Positions 49,372 through 57,046 of a DNA stretch of 64,000 nucleotides are shown in pieces. The notes beneath the pieces are model-generated. The model was given only the letters and a program-made list of their open reading frames with translations, was not told the DNA's origin and did not search any database. Location of the stretch: NCBI GenBank assembly GCA_963704505.1, contig OY969912.1:2666001-2730000 (forward strand), written 5' to 3'. This DNA is from VRUE01 sp963704505 (GTDB lineage Bacteria; Actinomycetota; Thermoleophilia; Solirubrobacterales; 70-9). How positions within the stretch are numbered: the stretch's first letter is position 1; every line of letters starts with the position of its first letter. The translations under genes and the position numbers were made by a program.

Positions 49372-50179
49372 AGTCGCCGGCTGAGCTGGACCTCTCGGGG
49401 TCGAGGCGCATCGTCACCGCCAGAGCGATAGCGACCGGCACCGTGGCCGGCAGCTCATCGACCGCGAAGAAGAGCAGGTCGAAGGCCAACGCCAACCCCC
49501 CCACCAACCCCGCGCAAAGCCACTGCCGGCGGGCCGATCCGCGACGCATTGCGTCGGCTTTCGGGCCGCCGGAGGCGAGAAGGCAACCGACGAGGGCGGC
49601 GACGAAGAGGTCACCGAAGCCCATCCGCGCGGAGCCGAAGTCGGCGATCTGCAGCCGGGGCAGGTCGGCGCCGGGCGCGGCCGAGCTGAGCACCGAGTTC
49701 GGGCCCTGCAGCAGGTCGGTGGCGACCAGCCAAGCGTCGACGGTCGCCATCGCGTAGACACCGAGGCGCAGCCAGGCGGCCGGGACCACGGAAACCAGCA
49801 GCCACCCCAGCGACACGCAGGCGAGCCCGGAGAGAACGGTCGCCGCGGTTTCGCCCGCCAGGGAACCGATCGCCGCCCAGGCGACCGCGAACAGCGGGAT
49901 CGCCGCCAGGGCCCAGGGCGGGCGCGAGCCATAGATCAGCCACCCGAGGGCCAGCGCCGCCAGCGGTGGCACCCCGGACACGGCCAGATAGGTGAGGAAT
50001 GTCGCCGAGTCGGCGTAGAAGTTGACCGCCGCGATCACGGCGACGATCGACATCGCCGGGACCAGCGCCCACCAGCGACTCCTCAGCCGGTCGACCGGCA
50101 GCGCCGGCAGGCCACCCGGAATCGCCACCAGTGCGGCCTGGAACAACCCGAGGATGGAGATGGAGACCCAGAACGGCAT
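49370..50179 (-). CDS. Nine-TM protein with presenilin-like GxGD motif
   Basis: A 269-residue integral membrane protein with about nine helices. Helix 6 (WLRLGVYAMATVDAWLVATD) contains Asp148 and Asp155. Helix 7 begins MGFGDLFVAALVG, a GxGD motif with Asp190. The last helix is entered by ELPATVPVAIAL, similar to the PAL motif. Helix number, the two Asp positions and the PAx before helix 9 match the presenilin/signal-peptide-peptidase plan (clan AD, family A22). Prepilin peptidases (A24) share GxGD, so that is the main alternative. No homologue is recognised with certainty. It lies between the M23 gene and element B. Confidence 0.65.
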   Translation of the reverse strand: MPFWVSISILGLFQAALVAIPGGLPALPVDRLRSRWWALVPAMSIVAVIAAVNFYADSATFLTYLAVSGVPPLAALALGWLIYGSRPPWALAAIPLFAVAWAAIGSLAGETAATVLSGLACVSLGWLLVSVVPAAWLRLGVYAMATVDAWLVATDLLQGPNSVLSSAAPGADLPRLQIADFGSARMGFGDLFVAALVGCLLASGGPKADAMRRGSARRQWLCAGLVGGLALAFDLLFFAVDELPATVPVAIALAVTMRLDPERSSSAGD

Positions 50180-50187
50180 GGCGGAGT

Positions 50188-50290
50188 CAGGAGGTCGCCT
50201 GGGTAGGACGCAGGCGATTCGCCGCCTGGAGCGTAGTCGTTGCTACGTGACCAAGGCGAATCGCCGAGGACACCGCCAGGCGACCTCCTG
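50188..50290 (+). repeat. Nested-stem intergenic element, copy B
   Basis: The clearest copy. Outer stem CAGGAGGTCGCCTGG (50188-50202) with its perfect 15-base complement (50276-50290); middle stem GGCGATTCGCC (50213-50223) with GGCGAATCGCC (50255-50265); tip GCGTAG-N6-CTACGT (50231-50248). AGGACGCA and GAGGACACCG form opposed internal loops. It fills the gap between guaA and the presenilin-like gene. Confidence 0.75.
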
Positions 50291-50298
50291 GCCCGCCA

Positions 50299-51957
50299 TC
50301 ACTCCCACTCGATGGTGGCGGGGGGCTTCGAGGAGATGTCCAACGCAACCCGATTGACGCCGCGGACCTCGTTGATGATCCGGCTCGAAGCGCGCTCGAG
50401 CAGGTCGTAGGGCAGCCGCGCCCAATCGGCGGTCATCGCGTCGTCGGAGGTGACGGCGCGAATCACGATCGGGTAGGCGTAAGTGCGGCCATCGCCCTGG
50501 ACGCCGACCGAGCGGACCACGGGGAGGACGCAGAAGGACTGCCAGAGCTGGCGATAGAGCTCCGCCGCGCGGATCTCCTCCTGGAGGATCGCGTCGGCGG
50601 CTCGGAGGATGTCGAGGCGCTCTTTGTTCACCTCGCCGCCGACGATCCGGATCCCCAGGCCGGGCCCCGGGAAAGGCTGGCGCCAAACCAGGCGCTCCGG
50701 CAGGCCGAGCTCGGCCCCGACGGCGCGGACCTCGTCCTTGAAGAGCATCCGCAGCGGCTCGACCAGCTCGAATTCGAGATCCTCGGGGAGGCCGCCGACG
50801 TTGTGGTGGGACTTGATCGTCGCGGAGCCCTCGCTGCCCCCCGACTCGATCACGTCCGAGTAGAGCGTTCCCTGGACCAGGTACTTCGCGTCCTCGAGCT
50901 TCTCCGCCTCCTCCTCGAAGACGCGGATGAACTCACCGCCGATGATTTTCCGCTTCGTCTCCGGGTCGTCCTGTCCCTTGAGCTTGGCGAGGAAGCGCTC
51001 CTCGGCCTCGACGTGGACGAGCGGGATGCCGAACTGCTCGAAAGCCTCGACGACCTGCTCGGCCTCGTTCATCCGCATCAGCCCGTGGTCGACGAAGACG
51101 CAGGTCAGCTGGTCGCCGATCGCCCTGTGGACGAGAAGTGCCGCGACCGACGAGTCGACACCGCCGGACAGGCCGCAGATGACCCGCCCCTCCCCGACCT
51201 GAGCGCGGACCCGCGCCACCTGCTCGGCGATCACCGACTCCGCCGACCACTGCTGCTCGCAGCCGGCGATGTCACGCAGGAAGCGGGTGAGGATCTCAGT
51301 CCCGTAGGGGGTGTGGACAACCTCGGGGTGGAACTGGATGCCGAAGAGCCCGCGGTCCGGGGCCTCGAGGGCGGCGACCGGGGAACCCGGGCTGGAGGCC
51401 AGCGCGGCGAAGCCCGGCGGTGGCTCGAAGACCGAGTCGCGGTGGCTCATCCAGCAGCTCTGCTCCTCGGGCAGGCCGCCGAGCAGCCGCCCGCCACCGT
51501 CGCGAAGGGTGATCTCGGTGCGGCCGAACTCCCCCGACTCCGCCCCCTCGACCCGGCCGCCCAGCGCCTGGACCATCACCTGCATTCCGTAACAGATGCC
51601 GAGCAGGGGGATGCCGAGGTCGAGCAACTCGGTCGGGAACGGCGGCGCCCCCGGCTCGTAGACCGAGGCCGGGCCGCCGGAGAGGACCAGCGCCTTCGGC
51701 GCCCGCTCGCGGATCGCCTCGAGCGATGCCGTCGCCGGCAGCAGCTCAGAGTAGACGCCGCATTCGCGGATGCGGCGCGCGATCAGCTGGGAGTACTGGC
51801 CCCCGAAATCAAGCACCAAGACCTCCTCGGTCTTGGTTTGGGGCTTATCCGCACCTTGCTCAGCCGGCGCAACTACCTCGCTCACACGCTCACCATCAGA
51901 TTGCGACACGTGTTCGCTCGTGAATTCACCCTGTTCAATCGTCTGCGACTCCGACAC
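50299..51957 (-). CDS. guaA: GMP synthase (glutamine-hydrolysing)
   Basis: This enzyme makes GMP from XMP. The class I amidotransferase domain (LVLDFGGQYSQLIARRI, GICYGMQVMVQALGG with the Cys nucleophile, IQFHPEVVHTPYG) precedes the PP-loop ATPase (GLSGGVDSSVAALLVH) and the dimer domain ending NRVALDISSKPPATIEWE. The GTG at 51957 gives 552 residues with about 47 unconserved hydrophilic residues first and a 23-base overlap with guaB3. An internal GTG at 51816, five bases after GAGGAGG, would give a standard 505-residue protein and may be the true start. Confidence 0.95.
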   Translation of the reverse strand: MSESQTIEQGEFTSEHVSQSDGERVSEVVAPAEQGADKPQTKTEEVLVLDFGGQYSQLIARRIRECGVYSELLPATASLEAIRERAPKALVLSGGPASVYEPGAPPFPTELLDLGIPLLGICYGMQVMVQALGGRVEGAESGEFGRTEITLRDGGGRLLGGLPEEQSCWMSHRDSVFEPPPGFAALASSPGSPVAALEAPDRGLFGIQFHPEVVHTPYGTEILTRFLRDIAGCEQQWSAESVIAEQVARVRAQVGEGRVICGLSGGVDSSVAALLVHRAIGDQLTCVFVDHGLMRMNEAEQVVEAFEQFGIPLVHVEAEERFLAKLKGQDDPETKRKIIGGEFIRVFEEEAEKLEDAKYLVQGTLYSDVIESGGSEGSATIKSHHNVGGLPEDLEFELVEPLRMLFKDEVRAVGAELGLPERLVWRQPFPGPGLGIRIVGGEVNKERLDILRAADAILQEEIRAAELYRQLWQSFCVLPVVRSVGVQGDGRTYAYPIVIRAVTSDDAMTADWARLPYDLLERASSRIINEVRGVNRVALDISSKPPATIEWE

Positions 51958-53140
51958 CCGCGGATACGGCCGCGCGCCCGTTCGAGCCCATCCCTACGTG
52001 CTGCTCGTTCTGGAGCTTCTTGCCCTCGCTCATCAGCGCCGGGGCGACCATCACCTCGGCCCGCTGGAAGGAGCGGATGTCCTCGTAGCCCGTCGTGGCC
52101 ATCGAGGTTTTCAGCGCCCCCATCAGGTTGAAGGTGCCGTCGTTCTCCTGGGCGGGGCCGAGGAGGATCTCCTCCATCGTCCCGTCCTGTTTGGTCGAGA
52201 CTCGGGTTCCGCGCGGCAGCGAGGGATGGAAGGTGGCCATCCCCCAGTGGAAGCCCCGTCCCGGTGCCTCCTTGGCGCGGGCCAGCGGTGAGCCGACCAT
52301 GACCGCGTCTGCACCGACGGCGATCGCCTTGGAGACGTCGCCTCCGGTCCGCATGCCGCCGTCGGCGATCACGTTGACGTACTCGCCGGTCTCCAGCATG
52401 TGCTGGGAGCGGGCGGCGGCGACGTCGGCGATCGCGGTCGCTTGCGGGACTCCGATCCCGAGCACGCCGCGGGTAGTGCAAGCCGCTCCGGGCCCGACGC
52501 CGACCAGGACCCCGACCGCACCGGTCCGCATCAGGTGCAGGCCGGTCGAGTAGGAGGCGCAGCCTCCGACGACGGTCGGCACCGGGACTTCGGCGATGAA
52601 CTCCTTCAGGTTCAGCGGCTCGACCGTGGTCGAGACGTGTTCGGCCGAGATCACCGTGCCCTGGATGACGAGGATGTCGATCCCCGCCTCAACCGCGATC
52701 TCATAGTGCTCGCGGACCTTCTGCGGAGTCAGCGAGCCGCAGGCGACCGCGCCCTTCTCCTTGATCTCGGCGATCCGCTGGCCGATCAGCTCCGGCTTGA
52801 CCGGCTCGGCGTAGATCTCCTGCATGATCCGGGTCGCCTCGTGTTTGGGCGCGGCGGCGACCATCTCCAGTTTTTCCTCGGCGTTCTCGAAACGAGTCCA
52901 GATGCCCTCGAGATTGAGCACCCCGAGCCCTCCGAGCTGGTTGACGAGGGCGGCGGTGTCAGGGCTGACGACCCCGTCCATCGCCGAGGCGACGAGCGGA
53001 ATCTCAAAGCGGTACGGGCCCAGCGTCCAGCTGATGTCAATGTCGTCGGGATCGCGGGTGCGGCGCGACGGGACGATTGCGATGTCGTCGAATCCGTAAG
53101 CGCGCCGCCCCTTCTTGCCTCGACCGATTTCGATCTCCAA
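51935..53140 (-). CDS. guaB3: GuaB3-type IMP dehydrogenase family protein
   Basis: A 401-residue TIM-barrel IMPDH/GMPR protein without CBS domains. ASAMDGVVSPDTAALVNQLGG is the N-terminal phosphate region. The catalytic-loop Cys lies in VGPGAACTTRGVLGIG, and VIADGGMRTGGDVSKAIAVGADAVMVGSPLARA follows. The C-terminal flap is replaced by GTRVSTKQDGTMEEILLGP, as in the GuaB3 group of actinobacteria and cyanobacteria. It probably converts IMP to XMP or supports the adjacent guaA. Confidence 0.92.
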   Translation of the reverse strand: MEIEIGRGKKGRRAYGFDDIAIVPSRRTRDPDDIDISWTLGPYRFEIPLVASAMDGVVSPDTAALVNQLGGLGVLNLEGIWTRFENAEEKLEMVAAAPKHEATRIMQEIYAEPVKPELIGQRIAEIKEKGAVACGSLTPQKVREHYEIAVEAGIDILVIQGTVISAEHVSTTVEPLNLKEFIAEVPVPTVVGGCASYSTGLHLMRTGAVGVLVGVGPGAACTTRGVLGIGVPQATAIADVAAARSQHMLETGEYVNVIADGGMRTGGDVSKAIAVGADAVMVGSPLARAKEAPGRGFHWGMATFHPSLPRGTRVSTKQDGTMEEILLGPAQENDGTFNLMGALKTSMATTGYEDIRSFQRAEVMVAPALMSEGKKLQNEQHVGMGSNGRAAVSAGVGVADD

Positions 53141-53176
53141 TTGGTCCTCCTGGCGGGGTGGCGTTGAACAGCCAGA

Positions 53177-54133
53177 CTACACTTCCGCCGGGACCTCCAA
53201 ATCGTGCACGTCGACCGCGCCGAGCAGCCGCTCGACCTGAGCCTTGTCGACGGTGCCGGCGCCGAAGTGCTGGGTCGACTCGGCACCGCAGGCGACGCCG
53301 AGAGCGAGGCTCGCCTCGGGCGAGCGGCCCTCGTAGATGCCGGCGACGTAGCCGGCCAGGAAGGCGTCCCCCGAGCCGACGGTCGAGACCGGTTCCAAGG
53401 GCTCGGTGCGGATGCCGAGGAAGCGCCGCTCGGCGCCGGAGCCGACCACGGCGACGCAGCCGTCCGGCCGGGTGATCGCCGCTTCGCCGGCGCCCAGCCG
53501 GACCAACTCGGAGAGGCCTTCGGCGAGGTCGCCGGGGTCTGAGAACTCCTGGCCGACGAGCTCCTCGGCCTCGGCCTCGTTGGGAGTGACCACCGATGCT
53601 CCGGCCCGGACCCCGGCCAGCATCGCGTCCCCCTCCGCGTCGAGGACGACCACGATGCCGCGGTCGAGCAGGTCCTTGACCAGTCGGGCGTAGAGGTCAT
53701 CGCCGGCTCCCGGCGGCAGGGTTCCGGCGAGGACGCAGACCTTGGCACCGGCAGCGAGATAGTCGAGCCGCTCGACGAAGCGGGCGACCTCCTCGGGACT
53801 GACCGCCGGTCCCCGCTCGTTGATCTCGCTCTGTTCCCCCGAGGTCGGGTCGATCACGGCGAGGTTGATCCGCGTCTCGCCGGCGATCCGGGTGAAATCC
53901 GTGAGCACGGCCTCGGAATGGAGCTGTTCGACGACCCGGGTGCCGGTCGGGCCGCCGACGAAGCCGGTCGCGATCACCGGCTTGCCGAGCAGGCTCAGGG
54001 CGCGGGCGACGTTGACCCCCTTGCCACCGGCGACGGTCCGGCTCTCGACGGCCCGATGGCGACGCCCGAGGCGGAAGTTCGGGACCGCGACCGTGCGGTC
54101 GATCGCTGCGTTGAGGGTGACTGTGAGGATCAC
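53177..54133 (-). CDS. PfkB-family sugar kinase (1-phosphofructokinase/tagatose-6-P kinase type)
   Basis: A 318-residue ribokinase-fold enzyme. MILTVTLNAAIDRTVAVPNF and RTVAGGKGVNVARALSLLG are the PfkB N-terminal signature of the hexose-phosphate kinase branch. PVSTVGSGDAFLAGYVAGIYE contains the catalytic Asp and anion hole. The expected reaction is phosphorylation of fructose-1-P or a related sugar phosphate. No PTS genes are nearby. It is 16 bases downstream of the D,D-carboxypeptidase gene. Confidence 0.9.
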   Translation of the reverse strand: MILTVTLNAAIDRTVAVPNFRLGRRHRAVESRTVAGGKGVNVARALSLLGKPVIATGFVGGPTGTRVVEQLHSEAVLTDFTRIAGETRINLAVIDPTSGEQSEINERGPAVSPEEVARFVERLDYLAAGAKVCVLAGTLPPGAGDDLYARLVKDLLDRGIVVVLDAEGDAMLAGVRAGASVVTPNEAEAEELVGQEFSDPGDLAEGLSELVRLGAGEAAITRPDGCVAVVGSGAERRFLGIRTEPLEPVSTVGSGDAFLAGYVAGIYEGRSPEASLALGVACGAESTQHFGAGTVDKAQVERLLGAVDVHDLEVPAEV

Positions 54134-54149
54134 CGGGGATCGCCTCTCG

Positions 54150-55412
54150 TCATCTCGTCGTCTCCCCCGCCCGGCGACGCCTCAGAGCACGCCAGATCAG
54201 GGCTGTGCCAATCAGTATCACGAACGCCGCCAGCGCGGTGAGGATCGGGTTTTCCCCGACGAAACTGCGCACGCGGTCGAAGGTGCCGGCCTTGGAGACC
54301 GCGCGGGCGGCCTTCAACGGCGCCGTTCCCGCCGGCCGCCCGTCGACCAGCACCGTGACGCTGCCCAGAACCTGGCCCTGGGCGATCGGGCCCTCGACCT
54401 CGTCGGGAGCTTCGACCTCAACGCTCAGCTTCTGCCCTCGGTAGACGCCGACCGGAATGTCGCGGGCGGCGCGCAGCGGAAGCTCGCCGCCGGAGTAGCG
54501 GATCGAGGGATCCGCCATGTCCTGGCCGGCCCGGACCGGCAACCGCCGGCGGTACTGGTCGAAGCCGCTTTCGAGCAGGCGAAGGCTGGCGTCGTAGCGT
54601 TCTTCCTCGGTCGGCGCGCCGACCACGACCGAGATCAGGTCGACCCCCTTTCGCTCCCCGGACCCGACCAGCACGTAGCCGGCGCCGAAGGTGTGGCCGG
54701 TCTTGACCCCGTTGACCCAGGGTGCGTCGAGCAGCAGTTCGTTGATGGTCACGATCCGCCGCGGCGGGCGCAGGCTGTGGAGCTCGGCTTCGCGCGAGTC
54801 CGCGATCCGGGCGAAGGCCGGGATCTGGAGCAGGCGCTGGGTGAGCGCCGCAAGGTCCGCGGCGCTGGAGTAATTGCCCTTCTCGTCGAGGCCGATCGGA
54901 TTCGCGTAGTGCGTGTGGGACAGGCCGAGCGCCGCCGCGTGCTGGTTCATCTGCCGGACGAATCGGGCCTCGGAGCCCGCGGCGGCGCGGGCGAGGTCAT
55001 AGGCGGCGTCGTTGCCGCTGCGCAGGATCAGGCCATAGAGGAGGTCTCGAACGCTGACCCTCTGGCCGGGGCGCAGGTTGAGCAGCGACTCGCCGTAGAT
55101 CGGGTCGTACGGCGCCGCCCTGACGATCTTGGTCAGGGGCAGCTCTTTGAGCGCCACGTATGCAGTCATCAACTTCGTCGTGCTGGCAATCGGCAGCTTC
55201 TTGGCGGCCGCGTGTGAGTCCAGAACCTTTCCCGTGCGCGCGTCGATCAGCGTCCAGGCCTTCGCCTCGACCCCGGGTCCTGTCGCCGCAGCAGACCCCC
55301 CACCCCTTCCGGTAGCTGAAGCTTCCTCAGGGGCGGGCCCCCCTACGACGCCACCCGCGATCGAGGCGAAGGCGAGGCCGGAGAGCAGCAGCCCTCGAAG
55401 ACCTCCGCTCAC
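54150..55412 (-). CDS. D-alanyl-D-alanine carboxypeptidase (S11, DacC-like)
   Basis: A 420-residue low-molecular-mass penicillin-binding protein. A signal segment is followed by the three active-site motifs: SxxK in IASTTKLMTAYVAL, SxN in LRSGNDAAYDLA, and KTG in VKTGHTFGAGYVLVG. A C-terminal beta domain (IPVGVYRGQKLSVEVEAP) and a membrane anchor (ILTALAAFVILIGTALIWRAL) follow, with an Arg-rich end. It trims pentapeptide side chains outside the membrane. Its start overlaps the LysM gene by four bases. Confidence 0.93.
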   Translation of the reverse strand: MSGGLRGLLLSGLAFASIAGGVVGGPAPEEASATGRGGGSAAATGPGVEAKAWTLIDARTGKVLDSHAAAKKLPIASTTKLMTAYVALKELPLTKIVRAAPYDPIYGESLLNLRPGQRVSVRDLLYGLILRSGNDAAYDLARAAAGSEARFVRQMNQHAAALGLSHTHYANPIGLDEKGNYSSAADLAALTQRLLQIPAFARIADSREAELHSLRPPRRIVTINELLLDAPWVNGVKTGHTFGAGYVLVGSGERKGVDLISVVVGAPTEEERYDASLRLLESGFDQYRRRLPVRAGQDMADPSIRYSGGELPLRAARDIPVGVYRGQKLSVEVEAPDEVEGPIAQGQVLGSVTVLVDGRPAGTAPLKAARAVSKAGTFDRVRSFVGENPILTALAAFVILIGTALIWRALRRRRAGETTR

Positions 55413-55729
55413 CGTAATTTCAGCTGTTCGCCGGCGATCAGGATCTGTGGGTCGACTTCGGGATTGAGCTTCTGGATCTGGAAGACCGGAACCCCGGTCG
55501 AGTGGGCGATCGCGGTCAGGGTGTCGCCGCTCTTGATCACGTAGACCTTCGGCGTGTTCTTAGGGGCCCCGGCCTGCCGCCCGGCGGTGGCATTGCCGGG
55601 GGAGTGCTTGCTGTCCGAGTCGCCGGAATCGCTGAGCGCCACCGAGATCACGATCAGCACGAGGACGAACCCCCCGATCAGGGCGATCGCCGCAAGGGCC
55701 CGGGCTGTTGCTGAGGAGCGCTTTTTCAT
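55409..55729 (-). CDS. Membrane-anchored LysM protein
   Basis: A 106-residue protein: basic N terminus, one helix (ALAAIALIGGFVLVLIVISVAL), a Ser/Asp/Gly-rich linker and one LysM domain (VYVIKSGDTLTAIAHSTGVPVFQIQKLNPEVDPQILIAGEQLKL in part). It likely binds peptidoglycan and tethers or positions the carboxypeptidase encoded directly after it. Confidence 0.88.
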   Translation of the reverse strand: MKKRSSATARALAAIALIGGFVLVLIVISVALSDSGDSDSKHSPGNATAGRQAGAPKNTPKVYVIKSGDTLTAIAHSTGVPVFQIQKLNPEVDPQILIAGEQLKLR

Positions 55730-55786
55730 TGGCCTAGGGCGTCATCGGATCGGCGGCGCTGATCGTATAGACGTGAATGGCGTCTA

Positions 55787-56689
55787 CTACGCGCCGGAGA
55801 CCCGCCAGACGGCATCGCGAAGCCGCTCGGCCGCCGCCGCCGGGTCCGGATCGGAGGCGATCCCGCGCGAGGCAGGGACGATCGCCGACGCCGGCCCGGC
55901 CGAGAAGGCGGCGCCGAGCATCTCCGGCTTGCCTCCTTGGGCGCCGACTCCGGGGATGAGGAAGATCGAACGCGGCATCAGCTCGCGCAGGCGGGCGATG
56001 TGCCCTGGCTCGGTGGCGCCGACCACGGCTCCCATTCCGCTCAGGGATCCGTCTCCATCCCCGGCCAGGCGGTCGGAGAGCCCGTCGACCAGGGCGGCGA
56101 GGCGCTCGTGGAGGGGCTCGGAGGGTGCCGGGACGTCCTGGACGTCGGCGGCGCCGGCGTTGCTCGTCCGGACCAGGGCGAAGAGGCCGGCGCCCGCCTC
56201 GGCGGCAGCCTCGACCAGAGGCTCGAGCGAGTCGAGCCCGAGCAGTGGGTTGACGGTGGCGGCGTCAGCTCCGAGGCCGCGCACCGGGCCCCATGGCGTG
56301 GCCGTCTCGCCGATCAGCGCCTGCGCGTAGGCCGCGGCGGTCACAGGGACGTCGCCGCGCTTGCCATCGGCGATCACCAGCAAGCCCGCCTCGCCGGCGG
56401 CGGCGCATGTCTCCTCGAGCGCCCGCCAGCCCGGCGCGCCGAGGCGCTCGAAGCAGGCAAGCTGCGGCTTGATCGCGACGCAGGCCGGCCCGGCCTGCTC
56501 GATCAGCCGACGGCAGTGGGCCGAGATCGCGGCGCCGGCAACCTGCGCCGGGGTGCCCTCGACCGTGGGACCGAGGTCCTCTCCGGTGAGCTGCGCCGGA
56601 TCGGGATCGAGCCCGAGGCAGACCTGGCTGCGGCGCTCGACGACGAGCGCCGCCAGCCGATCTGCGAAAGGAGCCGCGACTTGGGTCAG
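55787..56689 (-). CDS. pyrF: Orotidine 5'-phosphate decarboxylase (class 2), apparent CTG start
   Basis: This enzyme decarboxylates OMP to UMP. FADRLAALVVERRSQVCLGLDPDP, AIKPQLACFERLG and LVIADGKRGDVPVTAAAYAQA (catalytic Lys/Asp) are type-2 PyrF landmarks. The first two lie upstream of the first usual start codon in this frame (TTG at 56383). Without other choices, initiation is placed at CTG 56689, overlapping the HU stop as CTGA, with AAGGG three bases ahead. This gives 300 residues, close to family length, starting (M)TQVAAPFADRL. Confidence 0.87.
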   Translation of the reverse strand: MTQVAAPFADRLAALVVERRSQVCLGLDPDPAQLTGEDLGPTVEGTPAQVAGAAISAHCRRLIEQAGPACVAIKPQLACFERLGAPGWRALEETCAAAGEAGLLVIADGKRGDVPVTAAAYAQALIGETATPWGPVRGLGADAATVNPLLGLDSLEPLVEAAAEAGAGLFALVRTSNAGAADVQDVPAPSEPLHERLAALVDGLSDRLAGDGDGSLSGMGAVVGATEPGHIARLRELMPRSIFLIPGVGAQGGKPEMLGAAFSAGPASAIVPASRGIASDPDPAAAAERLRDAVWRVSGA

Positions 56690-56967
56690 CTGCCCTTGAC
56701 TTTGGCCTTGAGGGCGGAACCGGCGGAGAAGCGCGGCACTTTGCCGCCCGGGATCGTGATCCGCTCGCCCGTCCTCGGGTTGACGCCCTGGCGCGGGCCG
56801 CGCTCGGCGACGTGGAACTTTCCGAAGCCGGTAAAGCTGACCTCGCCGCCACTGCTCAGCGTGTTGGTGATCGCCTCGAGAACCGCGTCCACCGCGTCGC
56901 CGGCCGCCTTCTTGCTGCCGATGCGATCGTCGCCTGCCAGTTGGTCCAGAAATTCAGCCTTAGTCAC
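56686..56967 (-). CDS. hup: HU-family DNA-binding protein
   Basis: A 93-residue nucleoid protein starting at GTG 56967 after a strong GGAGGAG site. TKAEFLDQLAGD, SFTGFGKFHVAERGPRQGVNPRTGERITIPGGKVPRF in part, and SALKAKVKG are typical, including the DNA-intercalating Pro in the beta arm. It overlaps pyrF by CTGA. Confidence 0.95.
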   Translation of the reverse strand: MTKAEFLDQLAGDDRIGSKKAAGDAVDAVLEAITNTLSSGGEVSFTGFGKFHVAERGPRQGVNPRTGERITIPGGKVPRFSAGSALKAKVKGS

Positions 56968-57046
56968 GTCGAAGCTCCTCCGTCTCCACAGATGGTTGAA
57001 AGTCGGCCGCAATCTAACAGCGGCCACGGAGCGAATGGCGGCCGGC

